Source of the DNA: JAAERC01 sp032123495
GTDB lineage: Bacteria; Zixibacteria; MSB-5A5; GN15; PGXB01
Direction of reading: 5' to 3'
Assembly: GCA_032123495.1 (NCBI GenBank)
Contig: JAQBFG010000223.1
Location: forward strand, 1 to 13,958
Length of the DNA: 13,958 nt
The notes under the pieces were generated by a model. That model was not told where the DNA came from. It saw nothing but the letters and a program-made list of their open reading frames with translations, and searched no databases. Made by a program: the position numbers and the translations under genes. This document shows, one piece after another, positions 1 through 7,304 of this stretch. Each line of letters begins with the position of its first letter. Position 1 is the first letter of the stretch.

Positions 1-675
1 TGGCCGGAGTTTATGTTACAAGATTCGGTGGCTGATAAATACTTTAATCGACTTTACGAAACTTTTCCGGAGTATCAGTATTGCCTGTTCGATAATGAAA
101 ATAATACAGCTATCTCGGCGGGAAACTGTATCCCACTCTTATATAGCGGCGACCCGGATGATTTACCCGAAAGAGGTTGGGATTGGGCCCTACAAAAAGG
201 GTTTGATGATAATTTAATTGGGGCTGCTCCCAATATTTTGTGCGCTCTCTCTATTACAATTCATCCGGCTTATCGCGACAAAGGACTGAGTCGGGAAATG
301 CTTCAGATCATGAAAGAAATCGGCCGCTCACAAAATCTAAAAGCTTTAATTGCACCGATGAGGCCGTTTCTAAAAAGTCTCTATCCTCTGATCCCGATTG
401 ATAAATATATTAATTGGCGCACCGAAAATAATTTACCTTTTGATGCCTGGATGCGTGTCCATGAACGGGATGGCGGGCGGATAATAAAAAGCTGTCCCGA
501 GTCGATGCGAATAACCGGAACCGTTTCCGAGTGGGAAAAATGGACTGGTCAAAAATTCCCCGAAACGGGGACTTACACGATTTATGGCGCTCTGGAACCG
601 ATAAAGATCGATTGTGAAGCTGACATAGGTATTTATATCGAGCCGAATGTCTGGATGTATCATTCAATAGAATGA
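1..675 (+). CDS. GNAT-family N-acetyltransferase, 5' end cut by the window edge
   Basis: Probable acyl-CoA-dependent N-acetyltransferase of the GNAT fold; the acceptor is unknown. The frame is open from base 1 and reads W-P-E-F before the first ATG at position 13. Aromatic and acidic residues of this kind continue smoothly into the protein, so I take the gene as starting outside the window and the ATG as internal. The GNAT core is visible as beta strand LSITIHPAYR followed by DKGLSREML, which matches the acetyl-CoA-binding loop and helix of motif A (about residues 82-104 of the visible part). A hydrophobic strand and a PLIPIDKYINW segment follow. The C-terminal part has alternating strands with a G-T-Y-x-I-Y motif. 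The next gene starts 41 bp downstream on the same strand, so the two may be co-transcribed. The fold call is fairly safe; the substrate is not known. Confidence 0.75.
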   Translation, partial: WPEFMLQDSVADKYFNRLYETFPEYQYCLFDNENNTAISAGNCIPLLYSGDPDDLPERGWDWALQKGFDDNLIGAAPNILCALSITIHPAYRDKGLSREMLQIMKEIGRSQNLKALIAPMRPFLKSLYPLIPIDKYINWRTENNLPFDAWMRVHERDGGRIIKSCPESMRITGTVSEWEKWTGQKFPETGTYTIYGALEPIKIDCEADIGIYIEPNVWMYHSIE

Positions 676-703
676 TAAATCAGCCGATTATTATATGAAG
701 TGC

Positions 704-712
704 GAGAAGGAG
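704..712 (+). promoter_or_regulatory. Ribosome binding site of the LIM/DA1 peptidase gene
   Basis: The purine-rich GAGAAGGAG lies 4 bases before the ATG at 717. It contains AAGGAG, complementary to the 16S rRNA 3' end, and supports this start, which also gives an intact signal peptide. Confidence 0.7.
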
Positions 713-716
713 TAGC

Positions 717-1820
717 ATGCGAAAAAAAAGATATAATAATCTGGCTGTAATTTTATTGACTCTTTTTATTATTGTTTTAATTCTAGATGACGCTAATGCT
801 GATACTAACCCGATCTGTGATTATTGCAAACGAATAATTACAAACAATGATTATGTTCAGACTGAAGGTATATATTTTCATAAAAAACACTTTTTTTGCA
901 GTGGATGCTCCCAATCATTGGTAAATAATAAATTTGTTCGCAAAAATAATGCTAACTATTGCGCGAAATGTTATGAAAATAAATTCATTTTAAAATGTGC
1001 CAATTGCGGCGAATTAATAAATGGAAAATATTTGGCTCTGCATGGCAAAAACTATCATACCGATTGTTACAACAAATCTTTCGGACTTATCTGCAACTTA
1101 TGTCAGAAAGCAATCGAGGGAGAATTCCTAACCGATTATTGGGAAAATAAATATCATCGTTTTCATGAAGGAAAAAGTTCTTACTGCGATTATTGCCGTC
1201 GCTTTATCTCCAAAGATGTCTCAAATGGTGGCTCGGTTTATAATGATGGCCGGACGATCTGCGGAATATGCAAGGAAAATACTGTAGATGACATTCGCGA
1301 AGCCGAAAAACTGATGTCATTTATTTCACAGAAGCTAAAAAAATTCGGAATTGAGATCGGCCTTGACAATATTAAACTTGAGCTGGTCGATAAAAATGAG
1401 CTAACCAATCTGAGCCGCAGTCGTAGTAAGGATTTTGCCGGATTTACTATATTGGAAGGTCAAAAAGGCCTGGATAATACATTTTCCAATAAATATAGCA
1501 TTTTTCTTCTTCGTGGTATGCCAAAAAGTAATTTCAGATCGACCATGGCTCACGAATTGATGCATGTTTGGCTCTATAGCAATGCGCCGCTTGAAATGGA
1601 CCCGGCTCTTGCCGAGGGTAGCTGCAATTATTCCTCATATCTCTTCCTTCAAAATGATCGCGACAAATTAACCGGATACATCCTCAACAGTATGGAAAAA
1701 GATCCTGATATATTTTATGGCGAAGGGTATCGCCGGGTCAAAAAAATGGTTCGTCGGATGGGGATCGAGTCCTGGCTGGAATATTTGAGAGATAATAAAA
1801 ATTTCCCATCCGGATATTGA
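717..1820 (+). CDS. Exported LIM-domain metallopeptidase of the DA1 family
   Basis: A 367-residue zinc protease. The N-terminus is basic (MRKKR), then hydrophobic to about residue 23, with an A-N-A cleavage site near 28, so it should be exported. A LIM finger follows: C34-x2-C37, H55-x2-H58, C61-x2-C64, C82-x2-C85 (His in the fourth ligand place). More paired Cys/His occur at C94/C97, H114/C117, C126/C129, H147/H150, C157/C160 and C182/C185. The order and spacing resemble the LIM plus LIM-like region of plant DA1, including the D-G-R-x-x-C-x-x-C ending. The peptidase domain has H279-E-L-M-H283 and a downstream A-E-G-x-C motif whose E300 is the likely third zinc ligand, as in the DA1 motif HEMMH...EEGIC. 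In plants DA1 is a cytosolic, ubiquitin-activated peptidase; that regulation cannot be assumed for an exported bacterial protein. The start is supported by GAGAAGGAG at 704-712. Target unknown. Confidence 0.87.
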   Translation: MRKKRYNNLAVILLTLFIIVLILDDANADTNPICDYCKRIITNNDYVQTEGIYFHKKHFFCSGCSQSLVNNKFVRKNNANYCAKCYENKFILKCANCGELINGKYLALHGKNYHTDCYNKSFGLICNLCQKAIEGEFLTDYWENKYHRFHEGKSSYCDYCRRFISKDVSNGGSVYNDGRTICGICKENTVDDIREAEKLMSFISQKLKKFGIEIGLDNIKLELVDKNELTNLSRSRSKDFAGFTILEGQKGLDNTFSNKYSIFLLRGMPKSNFRSTMAHELMHVWLYSNAPLEMDPALAEGSCNYSSYLFLQNDRDKLTGYILNSMEKDPDIFYGEGYRRVKKMVRRMGIESWLEYLRDNKNFPSGY

Positions 1821-1874
1821 GTTTATAATTATGCTGTGCTAAATCATTTTATCTACTATATCCTTAATGCCTGT

Positions 1875-4259
1875 TCAACTGTCTCTGTGTAACGTTGTTG
1901 TCGGATTTGTCCGTGCCGATTTTAGAGATTGTGTTATTACGGCAAAAAATGCTATTACAATTGCCACTATCCCGGATACGAAAAAGGGCCACAAATCCAA
2001 AGTCATCCGATGAGCGAAATTGCTGAGCCATCGGTCCATAGCGTAATAAGCTATCGGCCATGCAATTATCATCCCTATGATGATCAGTTTCATAAAATCG
2101 GTCAGGAGTAGTTTGATTATCCCCGGAATACTCGATCCCAATATTTTTCGAATAGCAATCTCACGGCAGCGTTGCTGTGTTGCAAGGGTTACCAGACCGA
2201 GCAGGCCAAGACAGGCCACAATAATAGCCAAGCTTGAGAACACCGTGATTTCATTGCCAAATTGCTTTTCTCTCTCGAATTGTTTGCCGAAAGATTCATC
2301 CATAAAAGTATATTTGAACGGCTGCTCGGGAAACAGTTCCTTGAACTTGGTTTCAAGGTCTGTCAGTGTTCCAGAGATATTATCCGACGGGATTTTAACC
2401 ATAACATTTCTTCCCAAGTCCCAAGCATATTCCACCACCATCGCTTTACAAGTAATCTTCGACGGCCCCCAATGAACATCTTCGATTACGCCGATTATTT
2501 GTGCTGGTTCTGGTTCATCGTCGGGATTATTGCGAAAATCCAGGGTTTTCCCGATAGGGTTTTCCCATCCAAGTTCACTTTTCAATGTTTCGTTGATCAT
2601 TACCAGAAAAGGTCCATCATCGGGTGGATCCTGGGGAAACGACCGACCCTCGATTATATTGATCTCAAGGGTTTCACAGAATCCTTCATCGATCCAAATG
2701 CGGTCAACGCCAACTCTATTATCAAAATCAGAGCCTTCGGGAACCACGGCATGATGATGAAGCGATCCGCCCGGCAGGCGAAAGACGGAACCGACCGATT
2801 GGACTGATGGTACACGGAGTAGTTCATTTCGCAGTCGCCGGGAATTGTCTTGAGAGTAAATCGAAATAACCTGATCCCGGTTGAATCCTACATCACGGTC
2901 CATCAAATATCCCACTTGGCCAGTCACCACCAGAGCGCAAAAAATAAGGACTACCGAAATGGCAAACTGAACTGTTACAAATATGCTTCGAATCGTCATT
3001 CCTTTTTTTCCGGAATGATATTCTCCTTTGAGGACAACCGATGGCCTGAACCGGGACAAAACCATTGCGGGGTACAATCCGGTAAACACACCAATAATTA
3101 TTGCTATTCCAAAAAAGGCCGCAATAATAGCCGGATTGTTGAATAGACTGAATTCGACACTCCTTCCGAGAAACAACTCCATATAGGGCAGTGCCGCCTC
3201 CAGAATCACCAGGGCAATGGCCGTTGCTATCATGGTCATGATTACCGATTCTCCCAGAAATTGAAGCCTCAGCTGTGTTATGGTTGCTCCGATTACTTTA
3301 CGGATGCCGACTTCACGCGCTCGCCGTACTGCTCGCGTACTGGAAAGATTAATAAAATTTAATGACGCTATAAGAAGTATCATGATGCCGATCACACTAA
3401 GAATATACACCCGAGTGGCATCATTTTTATCGGTGTTTAAACCGTCATAGAGCACATCACTGGAACCGAGATGAATATCGGTCAGTGGTTGCAGTACCGG
3501 GATGTCGGGCGATTCAAATCCATGTTTTTGCTTCATGGCAAGCAATTGCGCCTCAACCTTTTCCAAGTCTGCACCCTCGCGAATCAGTAAATATCCGTTC
3601 ATTGATCGATGATCCCAATGATCCCACCAATAGGGATTTATGCTGATATCCACCGGCATAAGTCCGTCAAACTGAAGGTGTGATTGTTTTGGTGGGTCGG
3701 CAACGATGGCGGCTACAAATGCATCCGGGTAGGCCGGAATGCTCAAAGCCTGACCCAGAGGATCTTCATCGCCGAATAATGTTGCCGCCAAACTTTCGGT
3801 TAGCACTATCCCGCTGGGATTTTCCAGTCCGTTCGGGTCTCCGCTTATAATATCAAAACTGAACATCCTCAAAAATCCAGGATCAACAAATCTCATTCTG
3901 GCCTCGATTTTACCGGATTCGTCATCCGGATTGGCTGCATTCAATCGTCCAATTTTCCGTTCCCAGTACCAGACATGACGAGCCATATCCAATACTTCAG
4001 GGATCTCTTTTTTTGCCATAACAATCAATGGGCCGGGAACGGTGGCTTGTTGTTCATTGCCGCCTTCGAATGTTGTCACCACTCGATAAATCTGTCCTGC
4101 TTTATCGTGAAATCTGTCGTATGAGAATTCTTCGACTAAATACAGCGAGATCAACAAACATGAAGCCAAACCGATTGCAAAGCCACAAATATTAATGAAT
4201 GTGTAATACTTATTGCGAACATGGGATCGGAAGGCGGTTTTGAAAAATAATTTTAGCAT
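1875..4259 (-). CDS. MacB/FtsX-like ABC transporter permease
   Basis: A 794-residue inner-membrane permease of the type common in FCB bacteria, with two fused FtsX-like halves. The first membrane helix is at about residues 20-42, followed by a MacB-type periplasmic core domain (about 45-280, including DRFHDKAGQIYRV and VDPGFLRMFSFDIISGDP). Helices follow at about 284-306, 337-356 and 378-400. A second N-terminal helix at about 424-447 starts the second half with its own periplasmic domain, and three helices close the protein in the last 125 residues. The repeated motifs R-A-R-E-V-G-I-R-K-V-I-G (313-324) and R-C-R-E-I-A-I-R-K-I-L-G in the last third are the characteristic FtsX-family segments. 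It would work with a separate ATPase to move lipoproteins, lipids or small molecules; no ATPase gene is visible here. The gene is convergent with the LIM peptidase, 54 bp apart. The RBS is weak (AGAAAGAA). Confidence 0.9.
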   Translation of the reverse strand: MLKLFFKTAFRSHVRNKYYTFINICGFAIGLASCLLISLYLVEEFSYDRFHDKAGQIYRVVTTFEGGNEQQATVPGPLIVMAKKEIPEVLDMARHVWYWERKIGRLNAANPDDESGKIEARMRFVDPGFLRMFSFDIISGDPNGLENPSGIVLTESLAATLFGDEDPLGQALSIPAYPDAFVAAIVADPPKQSHLQFDGLMPVDISINPYWWDHWDHRSMNGYLLIREGADLEKVEAQLLAMKQKHGFESPDIPVLQPLTDIHLGSSDVLYDGLNTDKNDATRVYILSVIGIMILLIASLNFINLSSTRAVRRAREVGIRKVIGATITQLRLQFLGESVIMTMIATAIALVILEAALPYMELFLGRSVEFSLFNNPAIIAAFFGIAIIIGVFTGLYPAMVLSRFRPSVVLKGEYHSGKKGMTIRSIFVTVQFAISVVLIFCALVVTGQVGYLMDRDVGFNRDQVISIYSQDNSRRLRNELLRVPSVQSVGSVFRLPGGSLHHHAVVPEGSDFDNRVGVDRIWIDEGFCETLEINIIEGRSFPQDPPDDGPFLVMINETLKSELGWENPIGKTLDFRNNPDDEPEPAQIIGVIEDVHWGPSKITCKAMVVEYAWDLGRNVMVKIPSDNISGTLTDLETKFKELFPEQPFKYTFMDESFGKQFEREKQFGNEITVFSSLAIIVACLGLLGLVTLATQQRCREIAIRKILGSSIPGIIKLLLTDFMKLIIIGMIIAWPIAYYAMDRWLSNFAHRMTLDLWPFFVSGIVAIVIAFFAVITQSLKSARTNPTTTLHRDS

Positions 4260-4373
4260 AACAAGTTCTTTCTGACTATTTACAGGTCCAAAATTTCAAG
4301 CTAAATAATATTGGAACAACTATGATATCCAATTTTTATAATTTGCAGACGATTATGGTTAAAAAGTGTTCAA

Positions 4374-4400
4374 AGTATTTTGTAAATATAGTAAAATACT
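4374..4400. repeat. 8-bp perfect inverted repeat, possible operator
   Basis: AGTATTTT (4374-4381) and AAAATACT (4393-4400) are exact reverse complements separated by 11 bases. The repeat lies about 115 bp upstream of the permease start and 190 bp upstream of the vWA gene. The spacing suits a dimeric DNA-binding protein, but the sequence is AT-rich, so chance is a real alternative. Confidence 0.3.
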
Positions 4401-4510
4401 ATCAATCACTTTTTAAATAGCAGTTTTGGGGTGGAATCTTTTAAGGAATTTTAAGTTGGGTGAGCGGAATTGGCCATATTGAGAATATCCGTTTACCTCC
4501 AGAATTTTTA

Positions 4511-4539
4511 TTGCCAGTGGTATAACATATATATATGTT
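4511..4539 (+). promoter_or_regulatory. Possible sigma-70-like promoter of the vWA lipoprotein gene, overlapped by a palindrome
   Basis: TTGCCA (4511-4516) and TATGTT (4534-4539) are separated by 17 bases and resemble -35 and -10 boxes. The perfect 16-bp palindrome AACATATATATATGTT (4524-4539) covers the -10 box and would be well placed for a repressor. The predicted transcript start would lie about 45 bases before the ATG at 4592. Both readings are from sequence alone. Confidence 0.35.
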
Positions 4540-4591
4540 TCAGGTGGTTGTTTACGTAATTGAAATAAGAAATTTTTAAGGAAGGTTTGCG

Positions 4592-5839
4592 ATGAAATTC
4601 AAATTAGTAATTATGCTTTTATTGTTATTGTTTCTTATTCTTTCCGGATGTGATAATTCAGTTACGCCTGCCAATGATGTTGGGTGGAAAATTGAGAAAT
4701 TGTATTTTGATTACGAATTGCCCAGTTATGTCAATGTGATGTTTCAAGTGACCGATATGCGCGACAGCGGCATTGCCAATTTACAAACCAGTGATTTTAT
4801 GGTTTATGAAGATAATTCACCATATTCGCCAACCGAGTCGTTTCCAATTATTAGAAAGCGGGAAGATATACCGTTTGCGTTGAGAACCGTTCTGCTTTTG
4901 GATAACAGCGCCAGTGTCGGGGCCAATCTGGATGATATAAAATCTGCGGCGATAACATTGGTGAATAGCATAACCCGCAAACAGGAGTTTGCCATTTATA
5001 AATTTTCCGAAACAACTGAGCTGCTACAGGATTTTACCAGTGATATCTCGGATTTGACCGAAGCGATAAATTCTATCGAGTTAGGTTTTGCTACTACGAA
5101 TCTGTATGGTGCAATCATTACCGGTGTCTCGCGCTGGTCCGATTATTACTCACGAGATTCGATCCAGCAGGGGTATCTGATTGCCTTGACCGACGGCAGC
5201 GATACCCAGCACTTGTATACTTTGCAGCAGGCGCTTGATGCTCGCGAGGAGCGACGTGTTTATACGGTCGGAATGGGTTCTGAAATCGATCCGGCAGTAT
5301 TAAATCGACTCGGTAATGCCGGAAATTTTCTTATTGATGATGTCAGCGAACTGGTCACAAAATTCACCGAGATTCAGAATAAGATAATCGCCTGGGCAAA
5401 CAGTTATTACTGGCTCAATTATATGAGCCCGACCCGGGGAGATAATAATCATACGTTCAAGCTGGCAATCATTAATAATGAGAATTCCCGCAGTAATGGA
5501 TATATCGAGGAAACATTTTCGAGCGACGGCTTTTTCTCGGTTCTGGCCGGTTTATATATAAATGCCACCGGCGCTGTACCCTATGGAATCAGCAGTTTGG
5601 AAATTAAATTGGACAGCACCAAAACGCTTGAGGCGACAACCTACCGTCCGGATAATCTGCCGCATTATATCTGGCACTCAACCGACGAAACAGTTATCGA
5701 TATCGAGGAAAACGATAATGACAGTTCGTATGCCTATATTACAGCAGTTGGGTTATTATCAGATACTGCTTCGGTGATAATCAAAGATACTGCCAATGAT
5801 CTGTACGATACGGTTCATGTTGAAATAATCTCTAATTAG
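4592..5839 (+). CDS. vWA-domain lipoprotein with a C-terminal Ig-like (Big2-type) domain
   Basis: A 415-residue lipoprotein. The signal peptide is very hydrophobic and ends in the lipobox L-S-G-C with the lipidated cysteine at residue 20. A short beta-rich region (about 30-90, with a FxVYEDN motif) precedes a von Willebrand factor A domain. Its metal-ion-dependent adhesion site looks complete: D104-N-S106-A-S108, T168/T169 and D201 in LTDGSD. The domain runs to about residue 270. The C-terminus (about 330-413) has alternating strands and a W-H-S-T-D-E-T-V-I-D-I segment, similar to bacterial Big2-type Ig domains. Such proteins usually bind protein or polysaccharide partners in the envelope through a divalent cation. 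The RBS AAGGAAGG at 4578-4585 supports the start. It leads a run of plus-strand genes, 18 bp ahead of the Mop gene. The ligand is unknown. Confidence 0.88.
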   Translation: MKFKLVIMLLLLLFLILSGCDNSVTPANDVGWKIEKLYFDYELPSYVNVMFQVTDMRDSGIANLQTSDFMVYEDNSPYSPTESFPIIRKREDIPFALRTVLLLDNSASVGANLDDIKSAAITLVNSITRKQEFAIYKFSETTELLQDFTSDISDLTEAINSIELGFATTNLYGAIITGVSRWSDYYSRDSIQQGYLIALTDGSDTQHLYTLQQALDAREERRVYTVGMGSEIDPAVLNRLGNAGNFLIDDVSELVTKFTEIQNKIIAWANSYYWLNYMSPTRGDNNHTFKLAIINNENSRSNGYIEETFSSDGFFSVLAGLYINATGAVPYGISSLEIKLDSTKTLEATTYRPDNLPHYIWHSTDETVIDIEENDNDSSYAYITAVGLLSDTASVIIKDTANDLYDTVHVEIISN

Positions 5840-5844
5840 TAATC

Positions 5845-5850
5845 AGGGGA
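5845..5850 (+). promoter_or_regulatory. Ribosome binding site that fixes the Mop-domain start
   Basis: AGGGGA ends 7 bases before the ATG at 5858. The alternative TTG at 5852 follows it by only one base and cannot use it. Confidence 0.6.
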
Positions 5851-5857
5851 ATTGAAA

Positions 5858-6067
5858 ATGAAATATGGTGCACGTAATCAGATTGAGGCGAAAGTCATTG
5901 GTATTCAAAAAGGCGGTTTGATGTGCAAGGTCAAACTTGAAATTCCAGCCGACTCGATTATGAATTCGGTGATGACAATAGAATCGGTCGAAGATCTCGG
6001 TCTCAAAGAGGGTGACCAGGTCAAGGCGATCGTCAAGGCCATAAATGTGTTATTGGTGCGGGAGTAA
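5858..6067 (+). CDS. Single Mop/TOBE-domain molybdate-binding protein (molbindin-like)
   Basis: A 69-residue protein consisting of one Mop (TOBE) domain, the same size as stand-alone molbindins. It begins M-K-Y-G-A-R-N-Q-I-E, a typical N-terminus of the family, and ends with E-S-V-E-D-L-G-L-K-E-G-D-Q-V-K-A and a final strand with A-I-N-V-L-L-V-R-E. Molbindins assemble into oligomers that bind molybdate or tungstate in the cytoplasm, for storage or sensing. I chose ATG 5858 over an in-frame TTG at 5852 because of the RBS spacing and because family members begin at MKYGARN. It lies 18 bp after the vWA gene and 7 bp before the YtoQ gene, so co-transcription is likely. No molybdate transporter or molybdoenzyme gene is visible nearby, so the oxyanion role rests on the family alone. 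Confidence 0.88.
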   Translation: MKYGARNQIEAKVIGIQKGGLMCKVKLEIPADSIMNSVMTIESVEDLGLKEGDQVKAIVKAINVLLVRE

Positions 6068-6074
6068 ATGTATT

Positions 6075-6533
6075 ATGGATGAGAAAGAATGGGATGTTTA
6101 TCTCTCCGGCGAAGTTCATTCGAATTGGCGGGAAGAGATCGAAAACGCGGCGTATAAAGAAAATCTGCCGGTTCAATTTTATTCGCCGGTCACCGATCAT
6201 GATGCCAGCGACAACTGCGGCGATAAAATTCTTGGCGAGGAATCAGATAAGTTCTGGAAAGACCACAAGGCTGCCAAAATTAATGCCATTCGCACCCGGA
6301 CTTTGATCGATGAGGCTGATATTGTTATTGTTCGGTTTGGTGATAAGTACAAACAATGGAATGCTGCTTTTGATGCCGGTTATGCCGCTGCATCGGGAAC
6401 GCCGCTGATTATCCTTCATCATCCTGATGATATTCATGCTCTAAAGGAAATCGATGCCGCCGCCTATGCTGTCGCCGAAACGGTTGAGCAGGTCGTTAAT
6501 ATTCTTAAGTATGTGACAAGCGGACAACTGTAA
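6075..6533 (+). CDS. ytoQ: YtoQ-family protein (nucleoside 2-deoxyribosyltransferase-like)
   Basis: A 152-residue protein resembling Bacillus YtoQ in length and order of motifs: VYLSGEVHSNWREEI at the N-terminus (residues 8-22), a T-D-H-D-A-S-D segment (40-46), ILGEE, then R-T-R-T-L-I-D-E-A-D-I-V-I-V-R-F-G-D-K-Y-K-Q-W-N-A-A-F-D-like core (73-100) and SGTPLIIL (107-114). The fold is related to nucleoside 2-deoxyribosyltransferases, which exchange bases on deoxyribose. At the place where those enzymes carry a catalytic Glu, this protein has Asp (D100 in AAFDAGYA), as YtoQ proteins do, so the activity is uncertain. An in-frame ATG at 6045 would overlap the Mop gene and add ten unusual residues (C-Y-W-C-G...). 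I prefer ATG 6075, preceded by GGAG at 6061-6064. The start is close to the Mop stop, suggesting translational coupling. Confidence 0.85.
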   Translation: MDEKEWDVYLSGEVHSNWREEIENAAYKENLPVQFYSPVTDHDASDNCGDKILGEESDKFWKDHKAAKINAIRTRTLIDEADIVIVRFGDKYKQWNAAFDAGYAAASGTPLIILHHPDDIHALKEIDAAAYAVAETVEQVVNILKYVTSGQL

Positions 6534-6569
6534 ACAAACTGTCCGATTATTATTATTTGAATATAATAT

Positions 6570-7295
6570 TTGTCCAATAAGCAAATGCCAGACACAAACC
6601 AATCAAGGTGGGAGTTAGCCCAGAATTATGAAAAAAACTGGTGGGGAAATTACGCCGGGAATGTTGATTGGTATAAAGAATTCGCCAAGACGATTCTGGA
6701 GTCGACAAAACCTTATTTACAAATAAACAGGGAAACGGCCATTTTAGAAATCGGGTCAGGGCCGATGGGTGCTATTGCCTTCCTGGAATCTGATAATAAA
6801 CATGCCATTGAACCATTGGAAGATTATTTCTCGACCAGAAAAGAATGGGCAAGTCTACGTGATCCCCGGGTGAAATACAAAAAAGGCCGAGGTGAGGAGC
6901 TTCCATACAATAAAGAATATTTTGATTTAATTATTTTAGATAATGTTCTGGACCATTGCGAGGATCCGGCCACGGTTTTAAGTGAAATGAATCGAGTGTT
7001 GAAAAATAACGGAATAATATTTTTCAGGCAAAATCTTTATCATTGGTGGGGGAAGCGAATGCGCCGGATGATGGAGGTGTTTCTTATAGATAAGGGACAT
7101 CCTTTTACCTTTCGCAAAAATGAGTTACTTGATTATTTCAAAAAACTCTCCTGGCAAGTTGAATTATTTGAGGAGTCCAGTTATTTTAAGACCTGGCAAA
7201 AAGGATTGATCAGCTTTTCATTAAAGGGACTTATCAAGGCTGTTCTTCTAATAACCAATAACAGAACTATGTTTATTCTAAAGAAGAAGAGATAG
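6570..7295 (+). CDS. Class I SAM-dependent methyltransferase
   Basis: A cytoplasmic methyltransferase of up to 241 residues with the Methyltransf_11-type core. Motif I is I-L-E-I-G-S-G-P-M-G (58-67), the glycine-rich SAM loop. E81 ends the next strand and would bind the ribose. F-D-L-I-I-L-D-N-V-L-D-H (118-129) and the M-N-R-V-L-K-N-N-G-I-I-F-F segment (140-152) match motifs IV to VI. The N-terminal W-W-G-N-Y and the C-terminal aromatic and basic regions may contact the acceptor, which is unknown. A hydrophobic stretch near residues 215-231 may be a membrane-associating helix. The start is uncertain: TTG 6570 is the longest after an in-frame stop, ATG 6585 gives 236 residues, and neither has a clear Shine-Dalgarno sequence. 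It lies 36 bp after YtoQ and converges with the nitroreductase gene at a 9-bp gap. Confidence 0.85.
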   Translation: MSNKQMPDTNQSRWELAQNYEKNWWGNYAGNVDWYKEFAKTILESTKPYLQINRETAILEIGSGPMGAIAFLESDNKHAIEPLEDYFSTRKEWASLRDPRVKYKKGRGEELPYNKEYFDLIILDNVLDHCEDPATVLSEMNRVLKNNGIIFFRQNLYHWWGKRMRRMMEVFLIDKGHPFTFRKNELLDYFKKLSWQVELFEESSYFKTWQKGLISFSLKGLIKAVLLITNNRTMFILKKKR

Positions 7296-7304
7296 CAATA
7301 TAAA

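Larger units (their letters stand above)
4260..4591. other. Divergent AT-rich intergenic region
   Basis: This 332-bp gap separates the permease gene (leftward) from the vWA lipoprotein gene (rightward), so it should hold promoters for both. I see no credible coding frame. It contains an 8-bp perfect inverted repeat (AGTATTTT at 4374-4381 and AAAATACT at 4393-4400) and a 16-bp perfect palindrome at 4524-4539. No clear promoter for the permease gene could be picked out. Confidence 0.6.

Noticed and set aside
2077..2807. Plus-strand open frames of 132 and 181 codons
   Set aside because: They lie antisense inside the permease gene, whose protein has clear family motifs; the frames give low-complexity, unlikely proteins with no ribosome binding site.
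5852..5857. TTG at 5852 as the start of the Mop-domain protein
   Set aside because: It is one base after the ribosome binding site; ATG 5858 has correct spacing and gives the usual N-terminus.
6521..6545. CGGACA...TGTCCG inverted repeat after the YtoQ gene as a terminator
   Set aside because: The stem is only 6 bp with a 13-base loop containing the stop codon, and the downstream tract is A/T mixed, not a T run. It is too weak to call.
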